From the NCBI GenBank assembly GCA_016705125.1, contig JADIYW010000036.1, forward strand, positions 186,001-250,000: a DNA stretch of 64,000 nucleotides, in the 5' to 3' direction. A model generated the notes under the pieces. The model was not told the DNA's origin. It did not search any database and saw nothing but the letters and a program-made list of their open reading frames with translations. Shown in pieces: positions 47,301 to 55,234 of this stretch. A program made the translations under genes and the position numbers. The stretch comes from Bacteroidota bacterium (lineage in GTDB: Bacteria; Bacteroidota; Bacteroidia; Chitinophagales; JADIYW01). How positions within the stretch are numbered: the first letter of the stretch is position 1; each line of letters opens with the position of its first letter.

Positions 47301-48783
47301 TTCGATCTCTTACGTTATTTGTATCAATATTTGGAGGCAAATCATTAGAGAATTCTCCCATTTGATACACTTTTCCATTTACCGTATATTCAACTGCCAC
47401 ACCCATTACCTCATCTGGTCTTAGTGTTTGATTCAGTGATATATAACCCAATTGTTTATTATAATAATATTCTGTTGTTGCTAATTTCCGAGCGCTTGTT
47501 CTTTCGAAACCTGAAACAGGCGTTAAGCCAACAGTGTTTTCTAAATAACTGGTAGCTGTTCTTCCATCTCGTAAAAGATCTTCTCTTTCCAATAATTTAC
47601 CGTACAGTTTATTAGAATTATTAGTAGGTAAATCGGTGGCTGTAGGATCAAAAAAATTACCTAAACCGAAACTAGTCATTTTACTCTTTTCGCCCAAATC
47701 GGGTAATGCAATTATTTCTCGGATATCTTCTGTTTGTCGGGTTTTATTTGTTACCCAGACTTCCATTCGATTTATAGTTACCTGCGAAATTATGATCGGT
47801 ACTTTGGATAAATTATTTTCGTAATTATCTCTAAAATATTGTGCTAAAAAAAAGTGCTTGTTTTCTTCATATTCATCCGATTTTATTTCAAATTTACGAA
47901 CCTGAGCACCTCCTTCAATTCTGATATTTTGAGTTTGAGATTTTTGTTGAGAAATAATATTTGTTGCAGTTAATCGACCAAATTTCAATTGCGTTTTTAC
48001 CCCAAATAAACTTTGATTTCCACGGATAAGGCTTCCTTTAAGTGGCAAACTAACATTTCCGGCTTCAATACTTTGAATTACTTGATCCTCTTTACCCTTA
48101 TAGGCTAGTTTCATTTGATTTTCAAAATCAAAAGTAGCCTTGGTATTAAAGTTGGTATTTAGTTTTATTATATCTCCAATCTGACCTGTTAGGTTGAGTT
48201 GGATATTCATATCGAAATCAAAATTAGTTTGTTTCCTTTGATTTTGAAGTAAAACAGGGTTATCTATTTTTTGAGAATTCACACCTAAAGTCAACTCAAC
48301 TGTTCCAGCAGGTTTAATTTCAATTTTAATATTTTTAAAGCCTCTATCGAACAATTCTGGCCCTTTAAATAGAGAAGGTTGTTCACTTTTTCTTTCAGCT
48401 AAATCTATAGCATGACTTCTTTCCTTAAAATAAACTTCAACGGAATGCTTCTTTTCATATTCCATATATTGCTCCAAAGTCAAATAGGTGGGATTGTTTA
48501 AATAGCGCCCACCAATTGATTCAGAGATTTGATACATTTTAGTAACGGGGTCATAAACCACCTTTTTCTCAATAACAGGAGGGTCTTCGAGGTTTATTGG
48601 ATTGTTATCAGGTGTGGTAACAAAATCACCACTTCTATCAGGAAAAGGATATTTTAATGTGTCGCCAGGCGAAAACACAAAAAAAGACAAAAAGTGATTA
48701 AACTCTCCTATAGCCTCCGCACTTTCTGTTGTTGAAAGCAACAGAAAAAGTATAAATATTTTATAGTATTGTTTAAAATTCAC
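41371..48783 (-). CDS. sprA: Cell-surface protein SprA (gliding motility / type IX secretion translocon)
   Basis: A 2470-residue outer-membrane protein with a signal peptide (about 1-24). Size, the opening SPGDTLKYPFPDRSGDF, repeated beta-strand blocks, and the conserved VYIDDFEGTSINYDLRFP (about 820) match SprA, the 36-strand barrel that forms the type IX secretion pore and is needed for gliding. A charged coiled-coil insert (about 1915-1990, rich in K and E) lies inside the barrel region. Downstream of ruvA by 27 nt and before gcvH, as in other gliding Bacteroidota. Other T9SS genes are outside the window. Confidence 0.93.
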   Translation of the reverse strand: MNFKQYYKIFILFLLLSTTESAEAIGEFNHFLSFFVFSPGDTLKYPFPDRSGDFVTTPDNNPINLEDPPVIEKKVVYDPVTKMYQISESIGGRYLNNPTYLTLEQYMEYEKKHSVEVYFKERSHAIDLAERKSEQPSLFKGPELFDRGFKNIKIEIKPAGTVELTLGVNSQKIDNPVLLQNQRKQTNFDFDMNIQLNLTGQIGDIIKLNTNFNTKATFDFENQMKLAYKGKEDQVIQSIEAGNVSLPLKGSLIRGNQSLFGVKTQLKFGRLTATNIISQQKSQTQNIRIEGGAQVRKFEIKSDEYEENKHFFLAQYFRDNYENNLSKVPIIISQVTINRMEVWVTNKTRQTEDIREIIALPDLGEKSKMTSFGLGNFFDPTATDLPTNNSNKLYGKLLEREDLLRDGRTATSYLENTVGLTPVSGFERTSARKLATTEYYYNKQLGYISLNQTLRPDEVMGVAVEYTVNGKVYQMGEFSNDLPPNIDTNNVRDRILVLKLLKATSIRTGEPIWNLMMKNVYSLNSFQVNPQDFFFEIFYKDPGGGDKRYLPDGGDIAGKQLLKVLGLDRLNNQLDPQPDGRFDFINEITINTKNGRIYFPVVEPFGDALRKAINNNPIANKYTYDLLYDSTRIFAQQYPEYNRFVLRGQYKASVANEISLNTFNIPQGSVIVNAGGQQLRENIDYTVEYGIGRIKILNEGIINSGVPIDVRFENNVLFGIQSKTLIGTRLDYKISDNFEIGLTHMRLAERPFTQKVNIGDDPIKNNILGFDLNYATKSQGLTKLFNTITAQDSKNPSNITFAGEAAHFNPGTAKGVNLDNQATVYIDDFEGTSINYDLRFPFIAWNLASTPKGMPDQFGIEKFPESRFSDSLVYGYNRAKLSWYQIDNIFYSSNNNNPLKDNRDVRENAYTRQYSQREVFPNRDNANIPNANLFTFDMSYDPSERGPFNYETTGEPGISLGLDENGKLVNPASRWGGISRYLETNDFEAANIEFVQFWVLDPFLETPTVKKKGNLFIQLGSISEDILKDSRKQYENGLPRPTNPSKLDTSEWGVTPSIVNSITNAFDADPDVIKTQDAGLDGLNNENERLFYANYLTNLQGIVSPNAYALAQEDPSNDDYRYALDGNFANTDNIITRYQKFNGTQGNSSQNASGNNNLSGNSKNTPDNEDLNNDNSLNETEEYYQYRVDFSPEALAGSTYVTDRVKVDINVNGRVDSAVWYQIKIPIAEFESRVGNISDFRSIRYIRMVMADFEVPVTLRFAELNLVRNQWRRYLLPLGEPRETLPDDGSDNNLFTINSVSVEENTGRKPIPYAIPPGVSREQTINGYFNAFQNEQSMSLQMCELQDGDARAAYKLTNVDLRNFKKLKLFSHAESLNTDDGLQNPIKDGDISLFMRVGTDLSENYYEYEIPMSVTLPRTYNPTNDDDRRAIWPLANEMNISIDTLTLVKQIRNNQNFNRSNVFKYALTNGRSINIKGTPDLGQATVLMVGVRNPQRVIGKNDSIDDGLAKCAEIWVNELRVGGFDEDGGWAALARLDMQLGDLGNMTLSTTMHTIGFGDLESKLNSRYQDNYFQYDVAANVNLGKLLPEKAGLQIPVYANFSQAISTPEYDPYELDIKLKEKVNSVDVDQNLTPEEKKDLKNEIKKEAQTITTLKSVNVTNMRKVKTDPSKANHIYDIENFNFTYAFTQAERQNPTIESEVINKHKGAIGYNFNSKSNFWQPFKSVLNNSRFLKPIKEIAFNYRPSTIGFRTEINRQFGQTKVRDIGDDGLIIDPTFDKYFTWDRGFNYRHDITKALTLDFSNKNAARIDEPAGRIDTREKRDSLKESFWSFGRNINYSHNLNVGYTFPFKNIPYLDWLSGNIKYGSSYNWTAPSLIIQEWGNIIANTNNIQVTGELNFKNFYNSFKFLRPYNSPTKHTKEEYATSLTKKKENLKKVSDKIQIKTEERQKKIEAIEKAKEDTLLTKADIEKLVKEKKMLKNEIRKLKEDKSKLDAFANPKLDFIMQPLMMIKRVSVNYDVKRGTILPGFLPNHNMFGQDFNQNAPGFGFLFGGQRDTSWLTNVSSKGWITSDTLFNYQFQQQKTNTFNLKIALEPFRDLRVDVNFNKTSTSNYSEFYKKINEGSAFEHLNPAENGSFSVSFLMIRTMFDKLDENNFTKAFRNFEALREEFSNQLAASNPNSNGGFINDTIKLDNFNFGYGPYSQDVLIPAFIAAYTGKDVSKVRLNPLKTIPLPNWRLTYNGFSKMAWGKKLFQSFTISHGYNSTFSVSSFSTDLNFVGTNGFGKGDTYFVPSKIDSLSGNFFNLYNIPQISITEQFAPLLGVDITWKNSLITDFEFKKSRTLGMSFLDFQFSETRSTEITAGLGYTLAKFTLPFKIGGKKLTLDNDINIRADFSFRDDKTINYKLDQNIAEPTRGNKTFSFSPTIDYVVNQKLNVRLFYDFRKTKPATLASYPITSHRGGVTIRFSLAP

Positions 48784-48810
48784 TTTTAAAATTATGGTTT
48801 TTTCCGAAAA

Positions 48811-49404
48811 TTACAAATTTTTTAAACTTAACTTAATTAATTCCTCCACAGAGTCGATATTTTTATTTGCCATTATCACTTTTTGAATTACCTTTTCGGC
48901 TGCAACTCGCTGAAAACCAAGCATTGTCAAGGCTGCCAAGGCTTCTTCATTTATTAAACTTTTCGATGGCAAAAATATTTCTCCATTTGATTCTATTTTT
49001 TTGTCCTTCCCAATTTTATCTTTTAAATCAATAATTATCCTTTGGGCTGTTTTTTGTCCAATCCCTTTTATTGATTGTAATAAGGCTTGATTGCCCGACA
49101 TTATAGCATTTGAAATTTCTTCGATATTCAAATAACTTAGTATTAATCGTGCGGCAGTTGGTCCAACGCCAGATACAGAAATTAAATGTATAAACAACTC
49201 CTTTTCCTCAGGCAAAAAGAAACCATAAAGTGCTTGCCCGTTTTCATACAAATGCAAATAGGTAAATAATTTTACTTGTTTCAGATCTTCAATTTTCTGG
49301 AAAGTTTGCAAAGAAATTTGTACCATATAACCAACGCCATTACACTCCACAAAAACAAGTGTTGGGCTTTTATATGTTAATTCTCCTTTTAAGTATGCAA
49401 TCAT
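48811..49404 (-). CDS. ruvA: Holliday junction helicase subunit RuvA
   Basis: A 197-residue protein with the three RuvA domains: N-terminal OB fold (MIAYLKGELTYKSPTLVFVECNGVGYMV), tandem HhH motifs (VSGVGPTAARLILSYL, IKGIGQKTAQRIIIDLKDK) and a C-terminal domain (EEALAALTMLGFQRVAAEKVI) that contacts RuvB. It binds four-way junctions in branch migration. Between the transglycosylase (12-nt gap) and sprA. Confidence 0.95.
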   Translation of the reverse strand: MIAYLKGELTYKSPTLVFVECNGVGYMVQISLQTFQKIEDLKQVKLFTYLHLYENGQALYGFFLPEEKELFIHLISVSGVGPTAARLILSYLNIEEISNAIMSGNQALLQSIKGIGQKTAQRIIIDLKDKIGKDKKIESNGEIFLPSKSLINEEALAALTMLGFQRVAAEKVIQKVIMANKNIDSVEELIKLSLKNL

Positions 49405-49416
49405 TTTTTCCTAAAT

Positions 49417-51159
49417 TTATTCGTCTGATTTTTTTCCAACTATTATTTGAGAACCTAGTTTTAGCACTGATTTTTTATCCAAATCATTCCATTCCATTAA
49501 TTGCTCTACAGTTACGCCAGGGTATTGTTGACTTATAATCCAAAGCGATTCACCTTCTTTTATGGTGTGCATCAAATTACTATTTTTTGCTTTTCGCAAA
49601 CCAAAATTAAATACTGATGGTGTTTTAAATTTCAACCATCTTGAGGAGGATTTATAGATCAATTTATCTTTTAGTCTTTTTGACAAATAATTAAGTCTTG
49701 CATACTTATTATAGTCTTCTTTTGGCGTAAACAATAATATTTCTTGTCCGATTGAAAGCCTATTGCTTGTCAGGTCATTCCATTTTTTTATCAGTTTCCC
49801 TTCAATTTGAAACCATCCCTCAATTAAGCCAATATTATCTCCATCTTTTACCCTATAAACTACACTTTCCAGATTAGGATCGATGGGAGCTGAGGTGTCG
49901 GTTTCAACAATAATTGGTTCAACTTTTACTTTCTCCTCTTTCTTTTTTTCTTTTACCTTTTCTTTCGTAGGTTGTTTTTCTTTTTTAGTAAACAATTTTT
50001 TAAGCTTTGAAACTGCTGAAGTGGAGTCGGGTTTGGATTCTTTTTTGGTCGTTGGTGTGGTCGGTTTTTTAGCTACCACTGGCGCAGTTTTCTTTTTTGC
50101 TTTTTCAGCTTCTATTTTACTTGCCTTTTCGGCCAATTCTTGGTCTATTTCTACTTTTTTTGAAATTGAAGCAAAATTTAAATAAACCGAATCTCCTAAC
50201 GCAACAAAGTCGTCGTATTTACTTTTTGGAATATTTAAATAAAATCCTTCAGGAATTGTATTGGTCAAAAGTGATGGGTTTTCAAGCACTAATATAGATT
50301 TAGGCACGCCAAGCCAACTTTCGATATTGGTTAACTTAGAATTTTCTCTTATTTGAATCCTAGTGGTAGGCGTATAATCAATATATTCTGGTGAGATTCC
50401 ATGTTCGCCATAATAATTCATAAAATAAACAGCCGCAATATAAGCAGGTACATAATTTTGAGTTTCCTTTGGTAAGTATGGTTTTATAGCCCAAAAATCA
50501 TATTGACCGCCTGCTTTTTTTATCGCTTTATCTACATTTCCATCACCACAATTGTAGGATGCTATAGCCAAAAGCCAATCTCCATATCGATTGTACATGT
50601 ATTTTAAATATCTTGCCGCTCCTCCAGTTGATAGATATGGGTCTTTACGTTCATCTACAAGTCCATTAATCGCCAAGTCAAACCTTTTGGCAGCGCCAGG
50701 CATAAATTGCCAAGGTCCTTTTGCGCCCATTGGAGAAACGGCCAATGGATTTAATGCCGATTCAACTAATGCTAAATACTTAATTTCGTCAGGTACTCCA
50801 TTTGATTTTAGAATAGGTTCAAATATTGGAAAAAACTTTTTGGATCTACCCAATAATTTAGCCACTAAATCAGGCTTTCTATTGGTATAAAAATCAATAT
50901 AATCTTGTACACTTTTATTTAACGGCAAAGGAACTGAACGTTGAATTCGCTTTAATCTTTTCTCAATAATAGGATTTGGAACAAATCCTTGATTTATTAT
51001 TTCGGGCTTTGGACTTGTGGTTAAAGTAGATTTTGTGGTATCTGTTTTAATTTTAAAGGTGTCTGATGGGTCATTTGGTTTTTGGCTCCAAAGTGTAAGC
51101 GACAAACAACACAAAAAATATGCAGCTAAAGAAAATCGTTTAATTATATTTTTTTTCAT
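49417..51159 (-). CDS. MltD-like lytic transglycosylase with LysM domains
   Basis: A 580-residue exported protein: signal peptide (about 1-25), a lytic-transglycosylase domain (about 110-240) with the catalytic Glu in LALVESALNP and the motif GAKGPWQFMPGAAKRF, then a lysine/threonine/proline-rich linker (about 340-420), and two LysM-type repeats (about 430-475, VYRVKDGDNIGLI; about 525-575, MHTIKEGESLWIIS). It cleaves peptidoglycan to 1,6-anhydro products. Position upstream of sprA suggests wall remodelling for envelope machines, an inference. Confidence 0.9.
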   Translation of the reverse strand: MKKNIIKRFSLAAYFLCCLSLTLWSQKPNDPSDTFKIKTDTTKSTLTTSPKPEIINQGFVPNPIIEKRLKRIQRSVPLPLNKSVQDYIDFYTNRKPDLVAKLLGRSKKFFPIFEPILKSNGVPDEIKYLALVESALNPLAVSPMGAKGPWQFMPGAAKRFDLAINGLVDERKDPYLSTGGAARYLKYMYNRYGDWLLAIASYNCGDGNVDKAIKKAGGQYDFWAIKPYLPKETQNYVPAYIAAVYFMNYYGEHGISPEYIDYTPTTRIQIRENSKLTNIESWLGVPKSILVLENPSLLTNTIPEGFYLNIPKSKYDDFVALGDSVYLNFASISKKVEIDQELAEKASKIEAEKAKKKTAPVVAKKPTTPTTKKESKPDSTSAVSKLKKLFTKKEKQPTKEKVKEKKKEEKVKVEPIIVETDTSAPIDPNLESVVYRVKDGDNIGLIEGWFQIEGKLIKKWNDLTSNRLSIGQEILLFTPKEDYNKYARLNYLSKRLKDKLIYKSSSRWLKFKTPSVFNFGLRKAKNSNLMHTIKEGESLWIISQQYPGVTVEQLMEWNDLDKKSVLKLGSQIIVGKKSDE

Positions 51160-51177
51160 TTCAGATTTTCTAATGAA

Positions 51178-52602
51178 TTAATACTTTTCTATCTGTGATG
51201 AAAAATCCAACAATTTTGCTTCTTCAAATTTTCCAGCCATTAATTGTAATCCAATTGGAAGGCCAGATTTTGTATTGCCGTATGGAATTGAAATGCCAGG
51301 CACGCCAACTAAATTGGCTTGAACCGTAAAAATATCTCCTAAATACATCGCAATAGGATCATCCGATTTTTCTCCTAATTTGTATGCAGGCGCTGGAGTA
51401 GTGGGACACAAAATAAAATCGTACTGTTTAAAAGTTTCATTTGTTTTGTTTGCAATAATCCTTCTTACTTTTTGCGCTTTTGAATAGTAAGCATCGTAAT
51501 ATCCAGCACTCAAAACAAAAGCACCGCTCATTATTCTTTTTTGCACTTCTTTTCCAAATCCCTGCGAACGAGTGTTTCGATAGGTAGACTCCAAGTCAGT
51601 GGCATCTGTAGCGTGAAAGCCATATCTAACACCATCAAATCTGGATAAATTTGAAGATGCCTCAGCGGTGGTCAACACATAATATGCTGGAACAATATAA
51701 TCTATTTCATTGAATTCAATTCCCTCCACCAAATGCCCTTGTTCGGTAAGTTTATTTATAAAGTTAAGCGTTGCATCTTTTATTTCTGAATCAATTGAAG
51801 GATGCTCCACTGCATCTTTATAATAGGCAATTTTATATTTTTTATTGGAAAAAAGTTGCTGACTATATGCTGGAACATTGGAAAACGAAACGGTTGAATC
51901 ATAATCATCTGAGCCAGAAATTACTTCTAATATTTTAGCGATATCGCTTATATTATTGGCCATTGGGCCGATTTGATCGAAAGAAGACCCATAAGCAATC
52001 AAGCCATATCGAGAAACCCTTCCATAGGTTGGTTTTAATCCAAAAATACCACAGAATGCAGCAGGCTGTCGGATAGAGCCTCCGGTATCTGAACCTAATG
52101 TTGCTAAGCAAAGTCCCGCTTTTACCGCAGCAGCAGAGCCACCTGATGAGCCACCTGGAACAAATTTTTCATCTATCGGGTTACATGCAGGCCCATAGAA
52201 AGAGTTTTCGTTACTTGAACCCATTGCAAATTCGTCACAATTCGTTCTGCCAATAATTATTGCATCTTCTTCAAGCAGTTTTTCAACCACTGTTGCCGAA
52301 TAAATGGAGGTGTAATTATCTAGAATTTTGGAACCTGCCGTAACTTTATGATCTTTATAACAGATATTATCTTTAATACCAATTACCATTCCGAAAAGTT
52401 TACCTAAAGATTCCCCTTTTTCTATTTTTTTATCTATCTGTTTTGCTTTTTCTATTGCAGAATTTTCAAATACTTCAACAAAAGCATTCAAAGCCTTGAA
52501 CGATTCAATTCTTTGTAAATAAAAATCAACCAATTGAGCACAACTGATTTTTTTATTCAAAAGATCTACTTGCAGATTTTCTAAGGATCTGTATAAGTCC
52601 AT
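51178..52602 (-). CDS. gatA: Asp-tRNA(Asn)/Glu-tRNA(Gln) amidotransferase subunit A
   Basis: A 474-residue amidase-signature enzyme: Lys in GIKDNICYKD (about 73), Ser-cisSer in PGGSSGGSAAAVKAG and nucleophile in GSDTGGSIRQPAAFCG (about 145-180). GatA releases ammonia from glutamine for transamidation of mischarged tRNA. gatB and gatC are not adjacent. Follows tatA by 30 nt. Confidence 0.94.
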   Translation of the reverse strand: MDLYRSLENLQVDLLNKKISCAQLVDFYLQRIESFKALNAFVEVFENSAIEKAKQIDKKIEKGESLGKLFGMVIGIKDNICYKDHKVTAGSKILDNYTSIYSATVVEKLLEEDAIIIGRTNCDEFAMGSSNENSFYGPACNPIDEKFVPGGSSGGSAAAVKAGLCLATLGSDTGGSIRQPAAFCGIFGLKPTYGRVSRYGLIAYGSSFDQIGPMANNISDIAKILEVISGSDDYDSTVSFSNVPAYSQQLFSNKKYKIAYYKDAVEHPSIDSEIKDATLNFINKLTEQGHLVEGIEFNEIDYIVPAYYVLTTAEASSNLSRFDGVRYGFHATDATDLESTYRNTRSQGFGKEVQKRIMSGAFVLSAGYYDAYYSKAQKVRRIIANKTNETFKQYDFILCPTTPAPAYKLGEKSDDPIAMYLGDIFTVQANLVGVPGISIPYGNTKSGLPIGLQLMAGKFEEAKLLDFSSQIEKY

Positions 52603-52632
52603 GGATAAAATTATAAGCTAATTAAATGAAAA

Positions 52633-52848
52633 TTATTTGTTGAGATTTTTTTGGTCATCGCCATCTTTCATCCCCTTTTCTAATTCGTCCGAAAGGTTTG
52701 ATTTAGCTGCATTGAATTCTCTAATTCCTTTTCCTATGCCACGCATTAATTCAGGAATTTTTTTTCCGCCAAATAATAATACAACTGCAAGAAGAATCAT
52801 TATCCATTCTCCTCCTTGTGGCATGCTTATTAAAAATAATGAAGTCAT
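52633..52848 (-). CDS. tatA: Twin-arginine translocase subunit TatA
   Basis: A 71-residue protein with one N-terminal membrane helix (about 14-27), the FGGKKIPELMRGIGKGIREF amphipathic region, and a charged tail, as in TatA/TatE. It forms the pore that exports folded proteins. First gene of the run tatA-gatA-transglycosylase-ruvA-sprA. Confidence 0.9.
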   Translation of the reverse strand: MTSLFLISMPQGGEWIMILLAVVLLFGGKKIPELMRGIGKGIREFNAAKSNLSDELEKGMKDGDDQKNLNK

Positions 52849-52868
52849 AATTTATAATTTACTTAAAG

Positions 52869-52876
52869 CAAAGTTA
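52869..52876 (-). promoter_or_regulatory. -7 box TAACTTTG of the tatA-to-sprA run
   Basis: Exact TAnnTTTG on the minus strand, 20 nt before the tatA ATG; a TTG (52901-52899) stands 22 nt upstream, one more than the usual 19-21. Confidence 0.45.
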
Positions 52877-52951
52877 CTGTTTATATTCCAAAAAAACGCA
52901 AAAGTATCGTCTTTGGTATTATATATTGCGTTAAATTACATTAAAAAAAGA

Positions 52952-52983
52952 AAAGCGCATAGTCAAAATCGACCATACGCTTT
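52952..52983 (-). terminator. Terminator after the LysM gene
   Basis: Stem AAAGCGCATAGTC / GACCATACGCTTT with 11 of 13 pairs and a 6-nt loop, then TCTTTTTTT on the minus strand. Divides the LysM gene from tatA. Confidence 0.75.
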
Positions 52984-53001
52984 ATAAATTTTACAAAAAA
53001 A

Positions 53002-53466
53002 TTATGCTTGAACAGGAATTCTTAGTACTTGTCCTGGGTAGATATGATCTACGTCCTTCAACATTGGTTTGTTTGCTTCAAAAATTTTGTTATACAAATT
53101 TGCATTTGCATACACTTCTTTTGAAATTTTAGAAAGTGTGTCTCCACTTTTTACAGTATAAAATGTAGCTTCTGGAGCTGGTACTTTTACCACCAAATTA
53201 TCGTCAACTGCACCAACGCCTTCAACATTACCAATTGCCAAGATAATTTTTTCTTTTTCTTCTTGTGTAGGTACCTCACCGCCAAGAGTTACGTTTTCTC
53301 CTTCAACTCTAACTCTTAATCCTGTCACATCAAAGCCCATTTGCTTTACAAAATCAAATAACTCCTGTGCTTGAAGAGTTTTTTCTTCTTCAGTTGCTGC
53401 TACTTCAGGTTTTTTGCTTTTAAATACCTTTGCGCCAGCATTTTTCAAAAATGAAAATAATCCCAT
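53002..53466 (-). CDS. BON + LysM domain protein (YgaU/Kbp type)
   Basis: A 154-residue protein: BON domain at about 30-95 (GLRVRVEGENVTLGGEVPTQEEKEKI...) and a C-terminal LysM at about 105-152 (FYTVKSGDTLSKISKEVYANANLYNKIFEAN ... DHIYPGQVLRIP). The order is that of E. coli Kbp (YgaU), a potassium-binding protein. No signal peptide, so cytoplasmic. Between obg and tatA, with its own terminator. Confidence 0.85.
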   Translation of the reverse strand: MGLFSFLKNAGAKVFKSKKPEVAATEEEKTLQAQELFDFVKQMGFDVTGLRVRVEGENVTLGGEVPTQEEKEKIILAIGNVEGVGAVDDNLVVKVPAPEATFYTVKSGDTLSKISKEVYANANLYNKIFEANKPMLKDVDHIYPGQVLRIPVQA

Positions 53467-53527
53467 TGTTTCGTTTTTTTAGTTAATAAATAAGAGTGCA
53501 AGTTTACTTCTTTTTTTTTAAAAACAA

Positions 53528-54517
53528 TTAATTTAACATTTTCCAAATCTTGTCTTTCAATTCGGGAATGCCTTCTTGTGTAATAGAAGAGAAAAAGTGA
53601 ACATCCATTTTCTTTGGCAATTCCTTTCTAATCATCACCTTCAGTTCTTCATCCAACAAATCTGCTTTACTAATTCCCAAAAAACGCTCTTTGTTTAATA
53701 GTTCTGGATTATACAATTTCAATTCTTTTAACAAAATCTTATATTCCTTTCCAATATCATTACAATCGGCTGGTATCAAAAATAGCAAAACAGAATTTCT
53801 TTCAATATGGCGCAAAAATCGAGTGCCTAATCCCTTTCCTTTGTGGGCTCCCTCAATAATTCCCGGAATATCTGCCATTATAAATGACTGAAAATTGTGG
53901 TAAGGTACAATGCCCAAATTAGGCACTAAGGTTGTAAAAGGGTAATCTGCTATCTCAGGTTTGGCTGCGCTTATAGAGGCCAAAAGCGTAGATTTACCTG
54001 CATTAGGAAATCCTACTAGACCAACATCAGCCAATACCTTTAATTCTAAAATTTTCCACGACTCTACTCTTGGTTCGCCAGGTTGCGATTTATCAGGTGC
54101 TTGATTGGTGGCCGACTTATAATGGTTATTTCCCTGTCCTCCACGGCCGCCTCTTACTAAGATAAACTCTTGTCCATCTTCTAAAATTTCACATTCTCTT
54201 TTTCCAGTTTCAGCATCTTTAGCCACTGTACCTAAAGGCACTTCAATTATTATATCATTTCCTTCTTTACCTGAACTTAGTTGTTTCGCACCATTTTGGC
54301 CATCTTCGGCATGCATGTGTCGCTTGTATTTAAGGTGCAATAAAGTCCATAATTGTTTATTTCCTCTCAAAATAATATGGCCACCTCTTCCTCCGTCGCC
54401 ACCATCGGGGCCGCCTAAAGGAATATATTTTTCTCGTCTAAAAGAAGATGCACCAGCACCACCCTTTCCCGAGCGACAAAATATTTTTACATAATCTACA
54501 AAATTGCTACCTTCCAC
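53528..54517 (-). CDS. obgE: GTPase Obg
   Basis: A 329-residue protein. N-terminal glycine-rich Obg fold (GKGGAGASSFRREKYIPLGGPDGGDGG, about 14-42) and the G domain with P-loop GFPNAGKST (about 165), switch G3 DIPGI, and G4-like SKADL. Obg couples ribosome assembly, growth and stress. No C-terminal OCT domain, as in the shorter type. Last in the frr-obg direction. Confidence 0.95.
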   Translation of the reverse strand: MEGSNFVDYVKIFCRSGKGGAGASSFRREKYIPLGGPDGGDGGRGGHIILRGNKQLWTLLHLKYKRHMHAEDGQNGAKQLSSGKEGNDIIIEVPLGTVAKDAETGKRECEILEDGQEFILVRGGRGGQGNNHYKSATNQAPDKSQPGEPRVESWKILELKVLADVGLVGFPNAGKSTLLASISAAKPEIADYPFTTLVPNLGIVPYHNFQSFIMADIPGIIEGAHKGKGLGTRFLRHIERNSVLLFLIPADCNDIGKEYKILLKELKLYNPELLNKERFLGISKADLLDEELKVMIRKELPKKMDVHFFSSITQEGIPELKDKIWKMLN

Positions 54518-54643
54518 TTTCGAAATTTATATTTGGTTATAATTAAAAATGGTAAGCTCGAATTTACTACCAAAAAAATGATTTTAATGACGAATAAAAT
54601 CCAATTTTTAAAAAAAGATCTTATTTTTTATTTAAAAAAGCAA

Positions 54644-55207
54644 TTAGATCGTCATTATTTCCTTATCTTTTGCTTCCAATATTTTATCTACTTTAGCAAT
54701 TGCGCTATTCGTTAACTGTTGAACTTTATCTTCACCATCCTTTCCTTCGTCTTCGCTTAAACCTTCTTTAATTAATGATTTAACGGCTTCGTTAGCCTCC
54801 TTTCTGGCGCTTCTAATAGAAATTTTGGCTGTTTCACCCAATTGTTTGGCTTGTTTCACCAAATCTCTTCTTCTTTCCTCGGTTGGAGGTGGCAAGCTAA
54901 TTCTAATGTTTTCACCATCATTTTGAGGTGTAACACCTAAATTGGCTTGAAAAATTGCTTTTTCAATTTCAGCAATCGTTTTCTTTTCAAACGGCGTAAT
55001 CACTATGGTACGAGCATCTTGATTTTTGATGGTTGAAATAGATTGTAAAATGGTGGGCATACCATAATAATCAACCATTAGGCCTTGAACCATGTCTGGA
55101 GCTGCTTTACCTGCTCTAATTTTTATCAATTCTCTTTCTAAACTATAAATGGCCTTTTCCATCAATTCGGTGGTTTCGGCTATATAAAAAGCTAATTCCT
55201 CGTTCAT
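54644..55207 (-). CDS. frr: Ribosome recycling factor
   Basis: A 187-residue protein with the family marks: IRAGKA, VDYYGMPT, ITPFEKK, NDGENIRISLPPPTEERRRDLVKQAK. It splits the post-termination ribosome with EF-G. Directly after pyrH (27-nt gap), the near-universal order. Confidence 0.96.
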   Translation of the reverse strand: MNEELAFYIAETTELMEKAIYSLERELIKIRAGKAAPDMVQGLMVDYYGMPTILQSISTIKNQDARTIVITPFEKKTIAEIEKAIFQANLGVTPQNDGENIRISLPPPTEERRRDLVKQAKQLGETAKISIRSARKEANEAVKSLIKEGLSEDEGKDGEDKVQQLTNSAIAKVDKILEAKDKEIMTI

Positions 55208-55234
55208 AATTAAAATTTGTATGAAAATATATAA

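Noticed and set aside
52637..52987. 116-codon plus-strand frame opposite tatA
   Set aside because: A shadow of tatA and the LysM terminator; contains intergenic hairpin sequence and no family pattern.
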